Shown here: positions 12,060 to 24,700 of the stretch, piece after piece
Numbering within the stretch: position 1 is the stretch's first letter
How the letters are laid out: the number at the start of each line of letters is the position of its first letter
NCBI RefSeq assembly: GCF_030463535.1
Contig: NC_132878.1
Location: forward strand, 87,368,355-87,432,354
DNA: 64,000 bases
Direction: 5' to 3'
Source: Salminus brasiliensis
Lineage: Eukaryota > Chordata > Actinopteri > Characiformes > Bryconidae
Made by a program: the position numbers and the translations under genes
Notes under the pieces: model-generated
What the model was told of the DNA's origin: nothing
The model's database searches: none
What the model saw: only the letters and a program-made list of their open reading frames with translations

Positions 12060-14430
12060 ATATATATATATATACATATATACACGCGGATAGCCTAAAA
12101 CCTTATGACCACTCATGAAGCGGACACAGTAGATTGCTGTTCCTCTGTTGGTTCTCTATATGCAGTCAGTATGCTTTATTACTGCAGCCTTTACTAGCAC
12201 TCAGGCCTCGAGATAAGGCCATGCAGACAAGAGCTCCTCCGAAGTAAAGGAGGCGTCTACATAAAAAAAAAAAAAAAAGGAAGGAAGGGGGAGGAGGAAC
12301 ATTTCTTAAAGTGACCAATGTCTGTTTAGTTGTACAGTTGACTAAAACTGGATGCCTTTATTCCTTTGTTTGGCAGCTAGTGGATCTGAAAGCAGGATTT
12401 GAGGCTCCATTCTCTTAGCCATTAGGTGAGTACATGCTTTGTACTGTACTTTCACTGTAGTTTCTGTGATTAAAACTAAAATAGGTAAGTGTCAAGAAGA
12501 GACCCGAGTAACTAGAATACACAGAGAATAGACCCGAATAACTAGGCCATTCTTTATGTCGCTCTGAAGTGGAATGAGTATATACCGTATAAAGTGGACT
12601 GTGATTGTTATATGACATATGTAAACAACCTCAGGTTAAATCTGGTATTCTGCTATTAAAGCTAATATTCAATAATAATACTAACAATAATAATAATAAC
12701 CAATACTGTTAATTAAACAGTCATGGTCATAACATGGTCAAACAAAGGCATTGTACTGCACGTTTAGTCTTGAAATATCTTCACTTAATAGAACTGAAAA
12801 GAGGAGTCCATTATCTCTCTCTGACTGGGCAGGTTTCAGGTTTCTGAGGGGTATGTTTCAGTTTCCTCACTTCTTACTTTAAAATCCATCAAATCTAACG
12901 GTCTGTTCAGATGAAACAAACAGCTCAGCTCAGCCCACAGATACAAACATATATACAGCTGTTTTTATCTGTTCATTTTTTTGTCACTAAACTCTGCATG
13001 AAAAAGCCCACAATTTTAGACGTGTGCAATTTATTAAAAATCTAGATTTTAAATACTATATATACACAGGTGTGCAAACCATTTGATATGAAGCCCAGGT
13101 GCATTTTGTTTCCAATAATACTGTTAACTTTTGGTAAATTCAGTTAATTGGACATGATTGGGGATTGCCAACACCTGCCTCCTATGTAATTGTAATATTA
13201 TATAATATAAATATATTACATATTTGTATAATATAAATCATGTAATATACATTAATATACATAAATAATGTTAATGTTGCTTTGCTGTAAAATGTTTAAT
13301 ACCTCTAAAATCTACTGTCTGCTGCTTTGTACTGTTTTATGATAGTTTTACAAAAGACTTTTGGCCTAAACGTAATTGTAAAAACACACATGGCTGCAGT
13401 TGCACATGTAGCAAATAGTCTCCAAAGGAAACCTCTTATTTAGCTGCTATTTTATAGTATATTATGTATGGCATTGCTATTACTAGTTTTTATTACTACC
13501 ACTGTAAAATAATTTCACAGTAAGCCATTCTGAAGGTATTGGTTTACATCACATCAGTTCAATTATTCAGACATTTAAAAAAATTGTAAGAAATTTCTGC
13601 TTCACTCTTTTGGTAATAGAAAATCAAAATTTTGTTGCTGATTGAAATAAATGATTAAAATAATGTAATAATATATTATTATGCAGATTAATTCCTACTT
13701 GTCCTGTGAGCTAACACATTATTTTCTAAGATAATTTTTAAAAGTTACTTTGCCTTTAAAGTTATAAAGTTTTGTTCACACACTACTAAATATTCTTTAC
13801 ATTACCAATAAAGATCCACCAGGCTTTTTCTGTCATTTTCTTTTACCTTAGCGTTTAACATTATTAACATATTTTTTATTGTTTTTATTTAAATATTATT
13901 GTTTTTTAATTTTTATTCATACTTTGTGCTGCATGTTTAATCTATGGAATGTGCTACATTTATTTTATTATTAATTAATGTTTTTATTTAAAAAAAAAAT
14001 TTTTATTATACTAAGGCTGTTAATGGTTCATTAGCTCACTAAAGAAAAGTCGTGTTGTTTGAGCAAAGTCAGCAATGATATGTGTGTTTCCTGTTTATTA
14101 TATATATTAAGTTTCACAGTTTATTTCTTTTGTATTGGGTCCTGAGCCAGGTTTGTTAAATATTTCTTTGCTTCTTAGAATATAGGATCAGGCTGACCTG
14201 AGATTGTTCAAGCATAAAACAAGGTATCGTGTTTTGCTGAGGGCAACGCCCTCGGTGGGTGGGCATGTTGGCACAAGTGATTTTAGGAGTTAATTTAAAG
14301 ATGGTTGCAAATAAGATAAGGTATTAAACCCTTATTCTCCATTACTTTTATTCCCCCCTAGGATTACTATTACTTTTATTATTCAGTAAATACATACATG
14401 GCCATGCAAACTGGCTGTTCCTAAATTATA
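12060..14430. other. AT-rich spacer; probable 5' flank and intron of family gene A
   Basis: No coding frame I can support. It contains poly(A) 12260-12276, a TAA cluster near 12670-12700, an ISRE-like site at 12856-12865 and long AT-rich low-complexity stretches (13190-13270, 13850-14010). If gene A is built like its paralogues, its short first exon should lie in this interval or just after it. ATGAAGCCCAG|gt at 13088-13098 is a candidate with the right phase (2) but a weak donor. Confidence 0.4.
12856..12865 (-). promoter_or_regulatory. Candidate ISRE upstream of family gene A
   Basis: TTTCAGTTTC on + reads GAAACTGAAA on -, an exact GAAANNGAAA core in the extended context GAGGAAACTGAAACAT. 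It is about 2.5 kb before the long exon of gene A, a distance comparable to the ISRE-to-exon-2 spacing in its paralogues. With no exon 1 located the assignment is tentative; a chance match in 64 kb is possible. Confidence 0.35.
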
Positions 14431-14470
14431 CCAGTGGGGAGAAAGACAGGAATGACCAGTGGTTCCGAGG

Positions 14471-14471
<1 letters not shown>

Positions 14472-14515
<44 letters not shown>
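14472..14515. repeat. (TA)n microsatellite
   Basis: About 21 TA units, uninterrupted. Confidence 0.9.
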
Positions 14516-14864
14516 TCAGGATTATGCTCTGCATGGTTAGGCACATAAGTACCCTTTCTGGAGCATACATGCTGAAAAGTGAATTCTGTATTGATTATGT
14601 CCTCAGGGAAAAACAGCCATGCATTGTATAGGGCCTTGGGGACAAATGTCTAAATGTTGAAATTAAGTGTTTTTTGCAACAAAGGCTGACACTCATTGGC
14701 TCAAGGCCAGGGGTCAGGTAGTGACAGTAAAAGTAGTAAAACTAGTAGTAAAGTAGTAAAATTACTTTTCACTACCCCAGAGTAAGTTCATTGAAGAGCT
14801 TGAAAGAGTTAATTTCAACTCTGCACATACGAGAAAGACATAACTGAAGGGAAGACGGTTAGCA

Positions 14865-15010
14865 TGGCGCAGTGGCTTACACTAGTACCTACCAGTAAAC
14901 TGCCACACCATGTGGGAGACTGGGGTTTGAATCCCGGTGTGGGTGGGTGTGCTGCACTAAATCAATAAGAGTCCTTGGGCAAGACTCCTAGCAATACATT
15001 GGCCCACTTC
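14865..15010 (+). mobile_element. tRNA-like SINE (family 2)
   Basis: Head 'GGCGCAGTGGCTTACACTAG', B-box-like 'GGGGTTTGAATCCCGG' and tail 'AATAAGAGTCCTTGGGCAAG ACTCCTA'. Shares 'CCATGTGGGAGACTGGGGTTTG' in two parts and the same tail with 39.73-39.91 kb. Partial tails also occur near 42.6 and 45.85 kb. Confidence 0.7.
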
Positions 15011-15347
15011 AGAACCAGACTTGGCTTCTGAACTTTATTTATAACCAATGATTTCTTGCAAGCTTCTTATTATTTGACCTCAGCCCTGTTTTTAAATAAA
15101 TCTGCCATTTTTTAGAGTGTTTGACTTATTTTTGATCCTTTGAGAATCTTTCACTTTTATATATTGTATGTTTATTCAACTTTGCGTCCGTGTAACATTT
15201 GGTATGTATATTAATAGACCTTCTGTTGGTGTAACATTTCATACTTTCCACCAAAAAGTCCCCCAAAGAACCCACATGAAACAGGAAGCAACCAAAACAG
15301 AGCCAAATAAACATGTTGCCTGAACAGACTTTTTTTTTTTTTTTCAG

Positions 15348-16269
15348 CTGCCAATCTAATATAGCCCACCTCAGGATGGACCGCCAGAATGAACGAAATC
15401 ACAAAGAAGTGTTCTTCCCAGGGCAGCACTTGAAGTTTCATGAACTTCGAGAAAGGATCCGTAATGTGTATCTGAACAGATATCAACACATCCCAAGATC
15501 CCCTGATCCTGTCGAGTTTCATGTGTCCAATCTAAGGCACGATACTTGCTACAGCAGCTTCCAGGCCATCATGAGGGATGGCGGATTTAAGAAACCTGGA
15601 CCTGAAGTCACCTCTGCCAAGAGCCTGGTGTGGTGGAGCCTAGCAGTGTCAGAGGACGACATTGCGGAGGCTGAGTGCCGTTTCCTTCAGTACTTCAAAA
15701 TGATTGAAGATTGTAAACCTTTCCTGCGCAAGTTCACCTCCTCACCAGCGTTCAGGAAGTCCTCTAGGATGGGGAACTTTCGCTTCACCTTCTCATTGAG
15801 GGGACTGCTGGCCAATTATAAGGCCCAGTTCTGCATGGGACAAGAACCACAGATACGCATTTATGAGACGGTCGTCTACAAGCAGGAGGTCATGTATTCC
15901 ATAGTGGTCCATGGTCCAGCTGCCCAAAACGACTTTGGGAAATACCCACTTCTGCAAGACTCTAGAGCCAATGCAGTGTGTTTGTTCCAGGGTGAGAACA
16001 TACTATGGAGACCAGAGGGCATGAGCAAGACTCATGCCTTTCGGCTGGTTATGGGTGAAGAGGTGCTGGCTCGCCGAGTGCTTAGGAGGAAGCGGCAATT
16101 TTATGCATGGGATCATGTGGCGGTGGCATTCCACGTCCCACAGGGTAAGACCTTCAAGTTTGACCATGGGACGCTGCGTAGCCACCTGAGCCTCTGTCAG
16201 GGAGCAGAGCTAAACCTTAGCAACGAGGAATTTATACAGTGTGATTTTGAAGCCTTACTAACTCAGTAG
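15348..16269 (+). CDS. Family gene A: divergent member of a four-paralogue cluster of unknown function
   Basis: One long exon after a T16CAG acceptor at 15347. I place the start at ATG 15376 (context AGGATGG), giving 297 aa. The frame is also open back to the acceptor in phase 2, exactly as in genes B-D, so a missed tiny first exon could add a few N-terminal residues. It shares the family core: FxxIMRDGGF, VWWSL, DIAEAE, FTSSPAF, MGNFRFTFSLRGLL, YKQEVMYSIVVH and WDHVAVAFH. The H-x-T of its paralogues is H-D-T here, keeping the His and Thr. It lacks the C-terminal 20 or so residues of B and D. AATAAA lies at 16349-16354. No named domain recognised. The H...Glu order hints at an ADP-ribosyltransferase-like fold (inference only). 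It is the most diverged copy, so probably the oldest split. Confidence 0.85.
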
Positions 16270-16348
16270 CCAGTGTGCTTGATGATGCCAATTACCTTGT
16301 TTTATTCTTAGGATTGTCTTTCTTTGTAGATCTGATTGCAATCTATAC

Positions 16349-16354
16349 AATAAA
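16349..16354 (+). terminator. Polyadenylation signal of gene A
   Basis: AATAAA 80 bp after the gene A stop codon, followed by AAAGCAGTTTG and a T/G-rich stretch. Confidence 0.7.
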
Positions 16355-16379
16355 GCAGTTTGATAAAAAAAAATCTGTG

Positions 16380-18150
16380 TTCTTTTTCTTAAAATTGCTG
16401 TTTAATCTACTTTTTGATAAGGTCAGAATGCATTCTTACATTTTTGCATAATTGATTGCATAATTTAGTCTTCAAAATGAGTGGATGTGAAAAGACATAC
16501 TGCAGGGAAACATAGGATAAAGGTTGGTAAAGTGGGACAGTTGGGAAAACGTAATTTTTCTGTTACTTCTTATTATAATCGAAATGCCATATATAATGAT
16601 CTAATAAAATTTAGCGAGTTCAGACCATACAATTAGCTTAGGATTATTTGGGAGGAGACCTCAGAGGACTTTGGGCTGGAGTTTGGGTGGCTTCTGCTTT
16701 GTGGAAGCCAGCCCCCCTCTGATATGTGGAGCCAGGAATGATAGACGAAAGTTTAAATGGACGAAGGTTGTGAATACTTTGTCATAGACATGTGAAGAAG
16801 GCAGAGATGGAATTCATAGGATGTTTGATTTGGGAGGAGGTTGGGCTTCAGGCATGTTCCTCTTCCCAAAATGTAGAAATGTCTAGAAGCTTAGGTTATC
16901 TTTAATACATCTTTAACCCAAAAGAAAATGAGAAAATACCAAAGCCAGATGAAATGATGTTGCTTCAAATCTCAGCTGAACACACCCCAAAGGACATTGG
17001 TAAAGTGGGACACTTTGCAGTATGTTGTATTTATCATAATATATCATTTCAGTAACAAGAATGAATACAGGTATTCAAATATTTTTTTAAAAAAATGGCA
17101 CATAAATGTAAACATTTTTATGGTTTCTTACCATAAAATCATTGAGAAGAATGATTAAAAACAGACTTGAAATAATATAATAGATGATAGGTTAAGGTAC
17201 CACATTGTAAGACACATGGTGTAAACATCAAGAAATAGAGTGAAGTAAAGCACATGAATTTGGTGTTGTGTCCAAGGATGTAGTGGTAAGAAATCGTGGG
17301 TAACTCTAAACTTCAGTCAGCATGAAGAATCGAAGGATCACATACTGATGGCTATTTACATGTTAAGCAAAGGTATTGTATCACTGGGCCTTAGCATGAC
17401 ACAGCCAGCCCTACCCAAGTTCTAAAGATGTGCAAGAAAAAAGACCCTATGAACTGGGGAGGGGCCTGCTCTGGGGTGAGGGAGAGGTGAGCAGCTTAGC
17501 AGGACTCTATCTTACTGAATATCTTTAGTCCTGCATATTGTTATTGTTCACAGTGTGTCTTTTTCTTTTTCTCTTTCATTTTCAACCATAATTAATAAAT
17601 AGGCGGCCACATTTGTGATTCTCAATGTCGGTTCATTGGCTGAATGTTCTCTGGATAGTTGCAAAATACATACACAAAGAAGAAATCTGAAAGAAGTCAG
17701 AATTGTGGGCTGCTGGCAAATTCTCAGGATATACTTTATATGATCTGTTTTATAAATCTATAATCTAAAGGCCCGAAGTGGTACGTCTTTATGTGACACT
17801 GCATCTGCAACAGTCAAATAAGTCACTAGGTTTCTCTTTAGGCCCTTATCTATGAATGCATGGAGATTGGGTGGCTAGGGATGTTAGGATGTCTAGGGGC
17901 ATCCAGCACTCACACACTGTCAAAGATCCAAATGAAGTAGTAATTGTGGGGTGTGCAATGGTTTGGACTCCCTCGTTATGAAGTCTCACAACTCATTAGG
18001 CCCTAATTGGCTTGTTAGAACTGATTAGGCAGCTTAAGAATTGCCTTTAGGGACAATTCCAGAGTTTGGTAAATTCTCAGACTCCAACCAGACTACAACC
18101 ATAGGTTTTCTCTAAGCAGTTGGCTGGTGTCATTGCTTTCTCCCTATCTT
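16380..18150. other. Intergenic sequence without recognised features
   Basis: AT-rich, non-coding in all frames as far as I can see. Two short stretches 'GGTAAAGTGGGACA' (about 16528 and 16998) hint at an old internal duplication, but nothing stronger. Confidence 0.5.
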
Positions 18151-18300
18151 CCCCAATCAGCTAATAAGCACTTAAAAATGATGCATAAAAGAATCCAGCT
18201 CTGTAGTCAATAGAAAGGCAGAGTACAACCTTTATTTTTCCATAAAGTGTACAAAAAGTATAAACACTAAAGCTTCTAAACAGCCTGGCTCTGATTGTTA
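18150..18300. repeat. Dispersed repeat, copy 2 (cf. 440-580)
   Basis: GCATAAAAGAATCCAGCTC, TAGTCAATAGAAAGGCAGAG and CATAAAGTGTACAAAA match the copy near 480-560 over about 110 bp. Confidence 0.65.
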
Positions 18301-18980
18301 TCATGATGCAATTACCCCTATGCATATTTTGAGTTACAATACATATAGGTTGGATCCGCTTATGTCCAGGCCCTTTCTTGGAGACCTGGGTACTTTTTGC
18401 ATCCGCTTATGTCTTGCGCGTCACATGTTTTTTTTTTTTTTTTTTTTTTAAAGTGCTGACTCCCACATAACTGAGAACTTTGGCAGCCCTCCAAGCTGTT
18501 CACCTCTGCTTCACCCCAACTAAGCCCCTCCCTACTTCGCAAGGGCTATACACCAGTTTAAGCGTGAGACAAAGCCTGGTTGTGTCACGCTAAGGCCTTG
18601 TGGTATAATACATTTGTTTAATATGTTTTTAACGTAAATAACCATCACTGGGTGTCTGAAATTGAAGCTAATGCCTACAAAGCTAAGGACGTCTATTAGA
18701 AGATATCATGTCACAGTGGCCTGAGAATATCACAGCACTAAAGTAAAACTAGTAACAGTGAGAGTTCTGAATTTTACTATATAATGTTTTGTAAACAAGA
18801 CAATTTGACCTGTTTACATATTTATAATTATATAAAGTTATTACATTTACATTGTATTTAAAATGTTTATAACATATAGTACTGTGCAAAGGTCAAAGAC
18901 CACTCTTCATTTATGTAATTAAAGGTTAATCATTTTAGCAGAAATCATATTTAACTGAAAATATCACATATGCCACAACA

Positions 18981-20123
18981 TCAGATATTGTATCAGTATC
19001 TAGATATTGTATCAGATATTGTATCAGTATCTAGATATTGTATCAGATATTGAATCATTATCTAGATACTGTATCAGATATTGTATCAGTATCTAGATAT
19101 TGTATCAGATATTGAATCAGTATCTAGATATTGTATCAGATATCAAATCAGTATCTAGATATTGTATCAGATATCGAATCAGTATCTAGATATTGTATCA
19201 GATATTGAATCAGTATCTAGATATTGTATCAGATATTGAATCAGTATCTAGATATTGTATCAGATATCGAATCAGTATCTAGATATTGTATCAGATATTG
19301 AATCAGTATCAAGATATTGTATCAGATATTGAATCAGTATCTAGATATTGTATCAGATATCAAATCAGTATCTAGATATTGTATCAGATATTGAATCAGT
19401 ATCTAGATATTGTATCAGATATTGAATCAGTATCAAGATATTGTATCAGATATTAAATCAATATCGAGATATTGTATCAGATATTAAACCAGTATCTAGA
19501 TATTATTCAGATATTAAACCAGTATCTAGATATTATTCAGATATTAAATCAGTATCTAGATATTGTATCAGATATTGAATCATTATCTAGATATTGTATC
19601 AGATATTGAATCAGTATCAAGATATTGTATCAGATATTAAATCAATATCGAGATATTGTATCAGATATTAAACCAGTATCTAGATATTATTCAGATATTA
19701 AATCAGTATCTAGATATTGTATCAGTATCTAGATATTGTATCAGATATTGAATCATTATCTAGATATTGTATCAGATATTGAATCAGTATCGAGATATTG
19801 TATCAGATATTAAATCAATATCGAGATATTGTATCAGATATTAAACCAGTATCTAGATTTTATTCAGATATTGAATCAGTATCTAGATATTGTATTGGAT
19901 ATTGTATCAGTATCTACATAATATTCAGATATTGAATCAGTATCTAGATATTGTATCAGATAGTAAATCAGTATCTAGATATTGTATCTAGATATTGTAT
20001 CAGATATTAAATCAGTATCGAGATATTGTATCAGATATCATATCAGTATCTAGATATTGTATCAGATATTAAATCAGTATCTAGATATTGTATCAGATAT
20101 TAAATCAGTATCTAGATATTGTA
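18981..20123. repeat. 31-bp minisatellite, about 37 copies
   Basis: Tandem array of a unit built from TATCTAGATATTG, TATCAGATATTG and AATCAG. Each full unit contains the perfect palindrome TATCTAGATA and two or three (A/T)GATA words. Variants alternate TTGAATCAG, TTAAATCAG, TCAAATCAG and TCGAATCAG; several units have lost GTAT (TAGATATTATTCAG), and that variant recurs in clusters near 19500, 19690, 19860 and 19920, showing block amplification. It lies in the spacer between genes A and B. Confidence 0.92.
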
Positions 20124-20129
20124 TTTTTA

Positions 20130-21250
20130 TTTATATTTATTTTATTTACATATATTTCCAGTTTCAATGTCTAAATATCCCTAATATTTGATAAGGTAAT
20201 TCCTCTTTTAAAAGGGTGTTATTATACATTAGTATGCTATTATATCATCATTATATCAGTGGCAATAACAATACACCAATCTAAAATCATAAAATTAGAA
20301 TAAACTTTTCATTATAATTTATTTTTTTACAGTTATTTCTGTGACAATATGACATCTGAATAGCTATCGTGACAGTGATACTAGGTGACTCTCACAGTAA
20401 TACCATGGCTTACTACAGTTTTAAAAAAATGTTTTTTCCTTAGCAAAACCTTGCGTTTTGGGTTTGTGTATTTCTAGAACTGCTGATCTTCAACAAAATT
20501 TGGTTTCCTGAGATTTTCAACAAGATGTTTCCATCCACAGAACTGCAGCTCACTGGATGTGTACTTTATTACACCAGGCTATTACACAGAACTTACTCAG
20601 CTCAACAGTGAATGCTGCCTGCTGAAAAGACAATAGACCCTGCAGCTTAATTTGGTGAAGCTGGTTGACCAGTTTAGCTTGTGACCTACACAGGGTATGT
20701 TGTTATTGGAGTTTGACTCCAATGGTTTAGCTGGTTAACTAGCAAGACCAATGTTGAAATGGGAATATTAAGCATTAAGCATTAAGAGTAAGCATTAAGC
20801 ATTAAGATATGCTTATAGAGCACAGTGACGCAGTGGAGTCAGATGCAGAAACTGGTTTTGTAGAGTATAGTAGTTGTGTGCAAGCAAAAGAGGAAGCACC
20901 TTGGCTGCAAGCAGATACGTGTCACACATACATAGACAGTTGTGAAAACATGTCAAAATAGTATAATGTGTTCCTGGAACAAGAGCACAAGTGAGACAAA
21001 CCACTGCTAAAAAGATATGGAATTGAGTTCAGTCATACTGGTCCACTAGCTTGATCAAATTGGTCGTGGTAGTAAACCAGATAAACCATCAATAAAAACT
21101 CAATAATAACATGCATACTTATCTGGCTTACCAGAATGGTTATAAGTGTTTGCCTAGATATCCAGCTTTTCCACCACCTTGACCAAGAAAGACCAGCTTA
21201 GACAATCTGAAACCTGCTAACTGGTCTTAGCTGGATTTTTCAGCAGGGGG
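20130..21250. other. Spacer upstream of gene B
   Basis: Non-coding. A small tandem AGCATTAAGCATTAAG run lies near 20770-20808. No gene or element recognised. Confidence 0.5.
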
Positions 21251-21251
21251 T

Positions 21252-21261
21252 GAAAGTGAAA
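21252..21261 (+). promoter_or_regulatory. ISRE of family gene B
   Basis: GTGAAAGTGAAAGTTG contains an exact GAAAGTGAAA core 450 bp upstream of gene B's ATG exon. Identical core to those before gene D and the TRIM35-like gene. It lies at the left edge of the sequence shared with the gene C promoter region. Confidence 0.65.
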
Positions 21262-21702
21262 GTTGCTTAGGGCCCGGTTCCCCAGAATCATCCCAGAGTT
21301 AAGAGTGCTAAGTTGAAGGGGAAACCCAGCCTGGAAAAATGCAAATCTGTTAAGATTTCATTTTATATGAAGCTGGAACATATTAGGGTTTTGATTAACT
21401 GTGTCCGTGAGTCAGTGGAAATACCCATCACAAACAGCAGTAGATATTTTTTGTATTGTTTGTGTGCCTTTGTCTGTCTGTGTGTGTATGTGTGTTACAG
21501 TCCGGTCTCTGATCGTCAACGCCCAAAGGCAGGAAGGTAGGTCTAGAGGGAGGCTTATAGAGCAGTGTTTACAGCTCTTAGCCAGTTTATCTCAGCTGCA
21601 TACTCCTACAAGTTGGCACGGCTGTATTTGTTGGGGGGATTTCCACTGACTTCCACTGACTCTGCTGTACAGAGAACTTCACAAAGAAAACCAGAGGGCA
21701 TC

Positions 21703-24700
21703 ATGGCCGAGAGAAGGTAAACAGACTTCAAATTATTAGTTATACTATATAGTGATAGTACAGCACTTGAGTTTGGCGTTTGAGTAATTTCCCCCACTTT
21801 TATGTTCACGCTTGTTTATGGAGGTCTGTGGTTATACTGACCTTGTTAGGTCTTCAGTTTTAGCTCAGGGTTTCAGAGAGTCTTGTCTGCTCTAGTTCCT
21901 TTGCAATCTTTTTAAAATCTGCATTTATTGACTTATCTACATGTTATTTGTGGTTTAAAGGTTTTCCACACTGTGGACAAAGTTCTAGAAGTAAGTGATC
22001 TGACTATCAATTGAGAGTTAAGAACAACTAGTGTGTTAGATTCTGTCCAATTTATTTGAAACTCATTAACAACTTATATGTTAGGCAGCTTTTCCTTTGT
22101 ACAGAATATAAATTCATTTATAGACCAACCTGACTTGAATACTGTTGCTCTCCCGTGCAAAAACATGTACCTCCATTCTGTTTGCTGTTTTTGACTTTTT
22201 AATATAATCAGCCAGTTGTTTTTTTTACATTCTGTCAAAATCTCATGATATAAGAACCAATAAAAATGATTTTAAATTACTTGGAATATGATTGGACATT
22301 CACTTCTGTTGTAGATTACATGAAGAAGTTGTTTTTCTTCTGCTGTAAAGTTGTCATTTAGTATTTTCTTGACAGTGCTGATATGCTAGCATGGAAATAT
22401 GTGAACTGAATGGGCTACAGTTCTTAAGATATCTGTAAAATGGGCTAGCAAAGACTTCAAAGTGCCACAAGCAAGATAGATGTAAATTGAATGGAAGCAG
22501 GGTAACATGCTCTGACTTTGTCTTGCTGGTTTGAGACAGAGACAGCAGGATAATAGTCAGTAAAATTGCAATAATATTAAGCTTGGAAAAGCCTTCATTA
22601 ATTTCTTAGCAATTTATTGGGGTCTGTGGGATATATTTAGTCTAAACCATCTAATTACTCAATAAAAACCCCGAAATAATGCAAAAATCCTTCCAGCTCT
22701 GAAGTCAATAATAGGGAAACATAAAGTATCCAGAGAAGGTTTAAAGACTAAGGCACTAATACATAATGTGTCAAAAGGTACGTGTGCAATGGTTTGACTG
22801 GCTGCATCTGTCACTCTGATAGGGCAAGTCCATCCAGGTAATGATATAGACATTAATCGTAGAACCTGGGGTCTGGACAATTTGACCTAAGCAGAGGATC
22901 GCCCACCTATATAGATGCAATAGGGATACCCAGACGATGTCCCAAACGAGTTTAAATTGGCGGATCAAATTGCTGCGGGTTTTGAAAATATTCCAATTGT
23001 TTCTGCCATATTTCCAGTTACCCCAAATAAGAATGTGGATCGGATTAACTATGTACACTATAACGTACTGTGCCTGACTAATATCACTCGAGATGCAGTG
23101 GAAGGCCTGAGAGACCAATTAGGTCCGACGTCTCTCATGACCATCCAAAAGGACGGGGTCTGTTTCATGTTCAATGAGGCGTGTTGCACTGTCGTGCCAA
23201 ATCACACTGCACCAGATGGGTCAGTCTCCAGGGCTCTGGAGAGTCTTAGGACCTTATCTAATGAAATGCATGAAGCATCAGGTATCAGTAACCCTTTGGA
23301 GGACTGTATGACAAACAAGTTTGGTCAATGGAAGAATTGAATCATGTCACTTTTCATGTCTATTGCTGTTTTTGTAGCTATTATGGTTACCTGTGCTTGT
23401 TGATGTGTTCCATGTATCAGAACCTTGATTGTTAGATTAATTACTGTCATGTCAGGAAGGAAGAATGACCGAGGACCTCCTCCGGGTTACATAATGCCAT
23501 TGTTGGAGGCTGAACGTGACCCGAAGGACTCTGAGGAAGGGATAGAGATGAAGGATGTTTGTTAGGTCATAAATGACCTAAACAGGGGAACTGTTACAAA
23601 AATGATTGCTGTGTACTAAATGTATAATGTTTCTGATTAGTTGTATATTAACTACAGAATGTCTTTAATTAGGCTAAGAAATTATAAAATGATATAATTT
23701 GTACTGATCAGTGGTATTTGAAAGGCCTAACACTAAATCGGAAAGGCCAGTAAATCGAATAACCATGTATGGGTGCACTTGATTGAAATGTAACTTTTGT
23801 GTTTGAGGGAGGGAGTGTAAGGACAGACAGTCCGGAGCCACAGGACAGTAAATTCTCTGTTTTGAAGGCCACAGAGGCACTGAGAGAGCAGCTGCAAGGA
23901 AAATTTGGCAGAAAACCATTTTGAGATCTGTCCTGGGGGTGGGGAAAACTGTCCTCACACCATATTACAGGGAGGGGTTTTGGGTTTTGGGTTTTGACAG
24001 CCAGTGTTCCCCAGTGCAGTCTGAATCATTCAGATTCTCCCTGCAGTTTATTGTACCCCTTAACCCCTTACCGCAGCAAGCCTTATTACACACTAAGGTG
24101 TATTAATCAGTAACTACAGGGACTTCTGGGGACTTTAGGAACAAACTGATGGGGCTATTCTTTGGTAATAGTAGTTTTTAATAACATTTTTGCCCCACTG
24201 GACGACCATAGGCTGTCCTCCAGTCCTGAAAAGTTTTTACTTTAACCAACAAATTAATAGTGATAATGGTATGCAGCATATTTTTGAGGAAAGTCATTTT
24301 TGTATCAAGTTTTTTTTTTTTTATTACTATCATTTTGTCATTTATTTACATACACTTATTAATTTTTGTTTATGAATTATCATATCTGTGACCTGATCTG
24401 TGAGGGTTTTACCATTTATTTAAAATGAAGACTGAATCAAAAATAATCAAATTGCTCCAAAAAGACTTAACTAGCTATAGTAATAGATGCTAAATATACA
24501 ATGAAATCCCAGTATGAACCGATCAGTCAACACATTACCACCACCTGCCTAATATTGAGGTACCTCTTGTGCTGCCACAACAGATCTGAGCATTTGAGGC
24601 ATGGACTCCACAAGACTTTAGAAGGTGTCCTTTAGTCCTGTAAGTTGTGAGGTGAGGTAAGTTGTCAGTAATCATCTAAAGTGCACTAAAAGTCAAAGTT

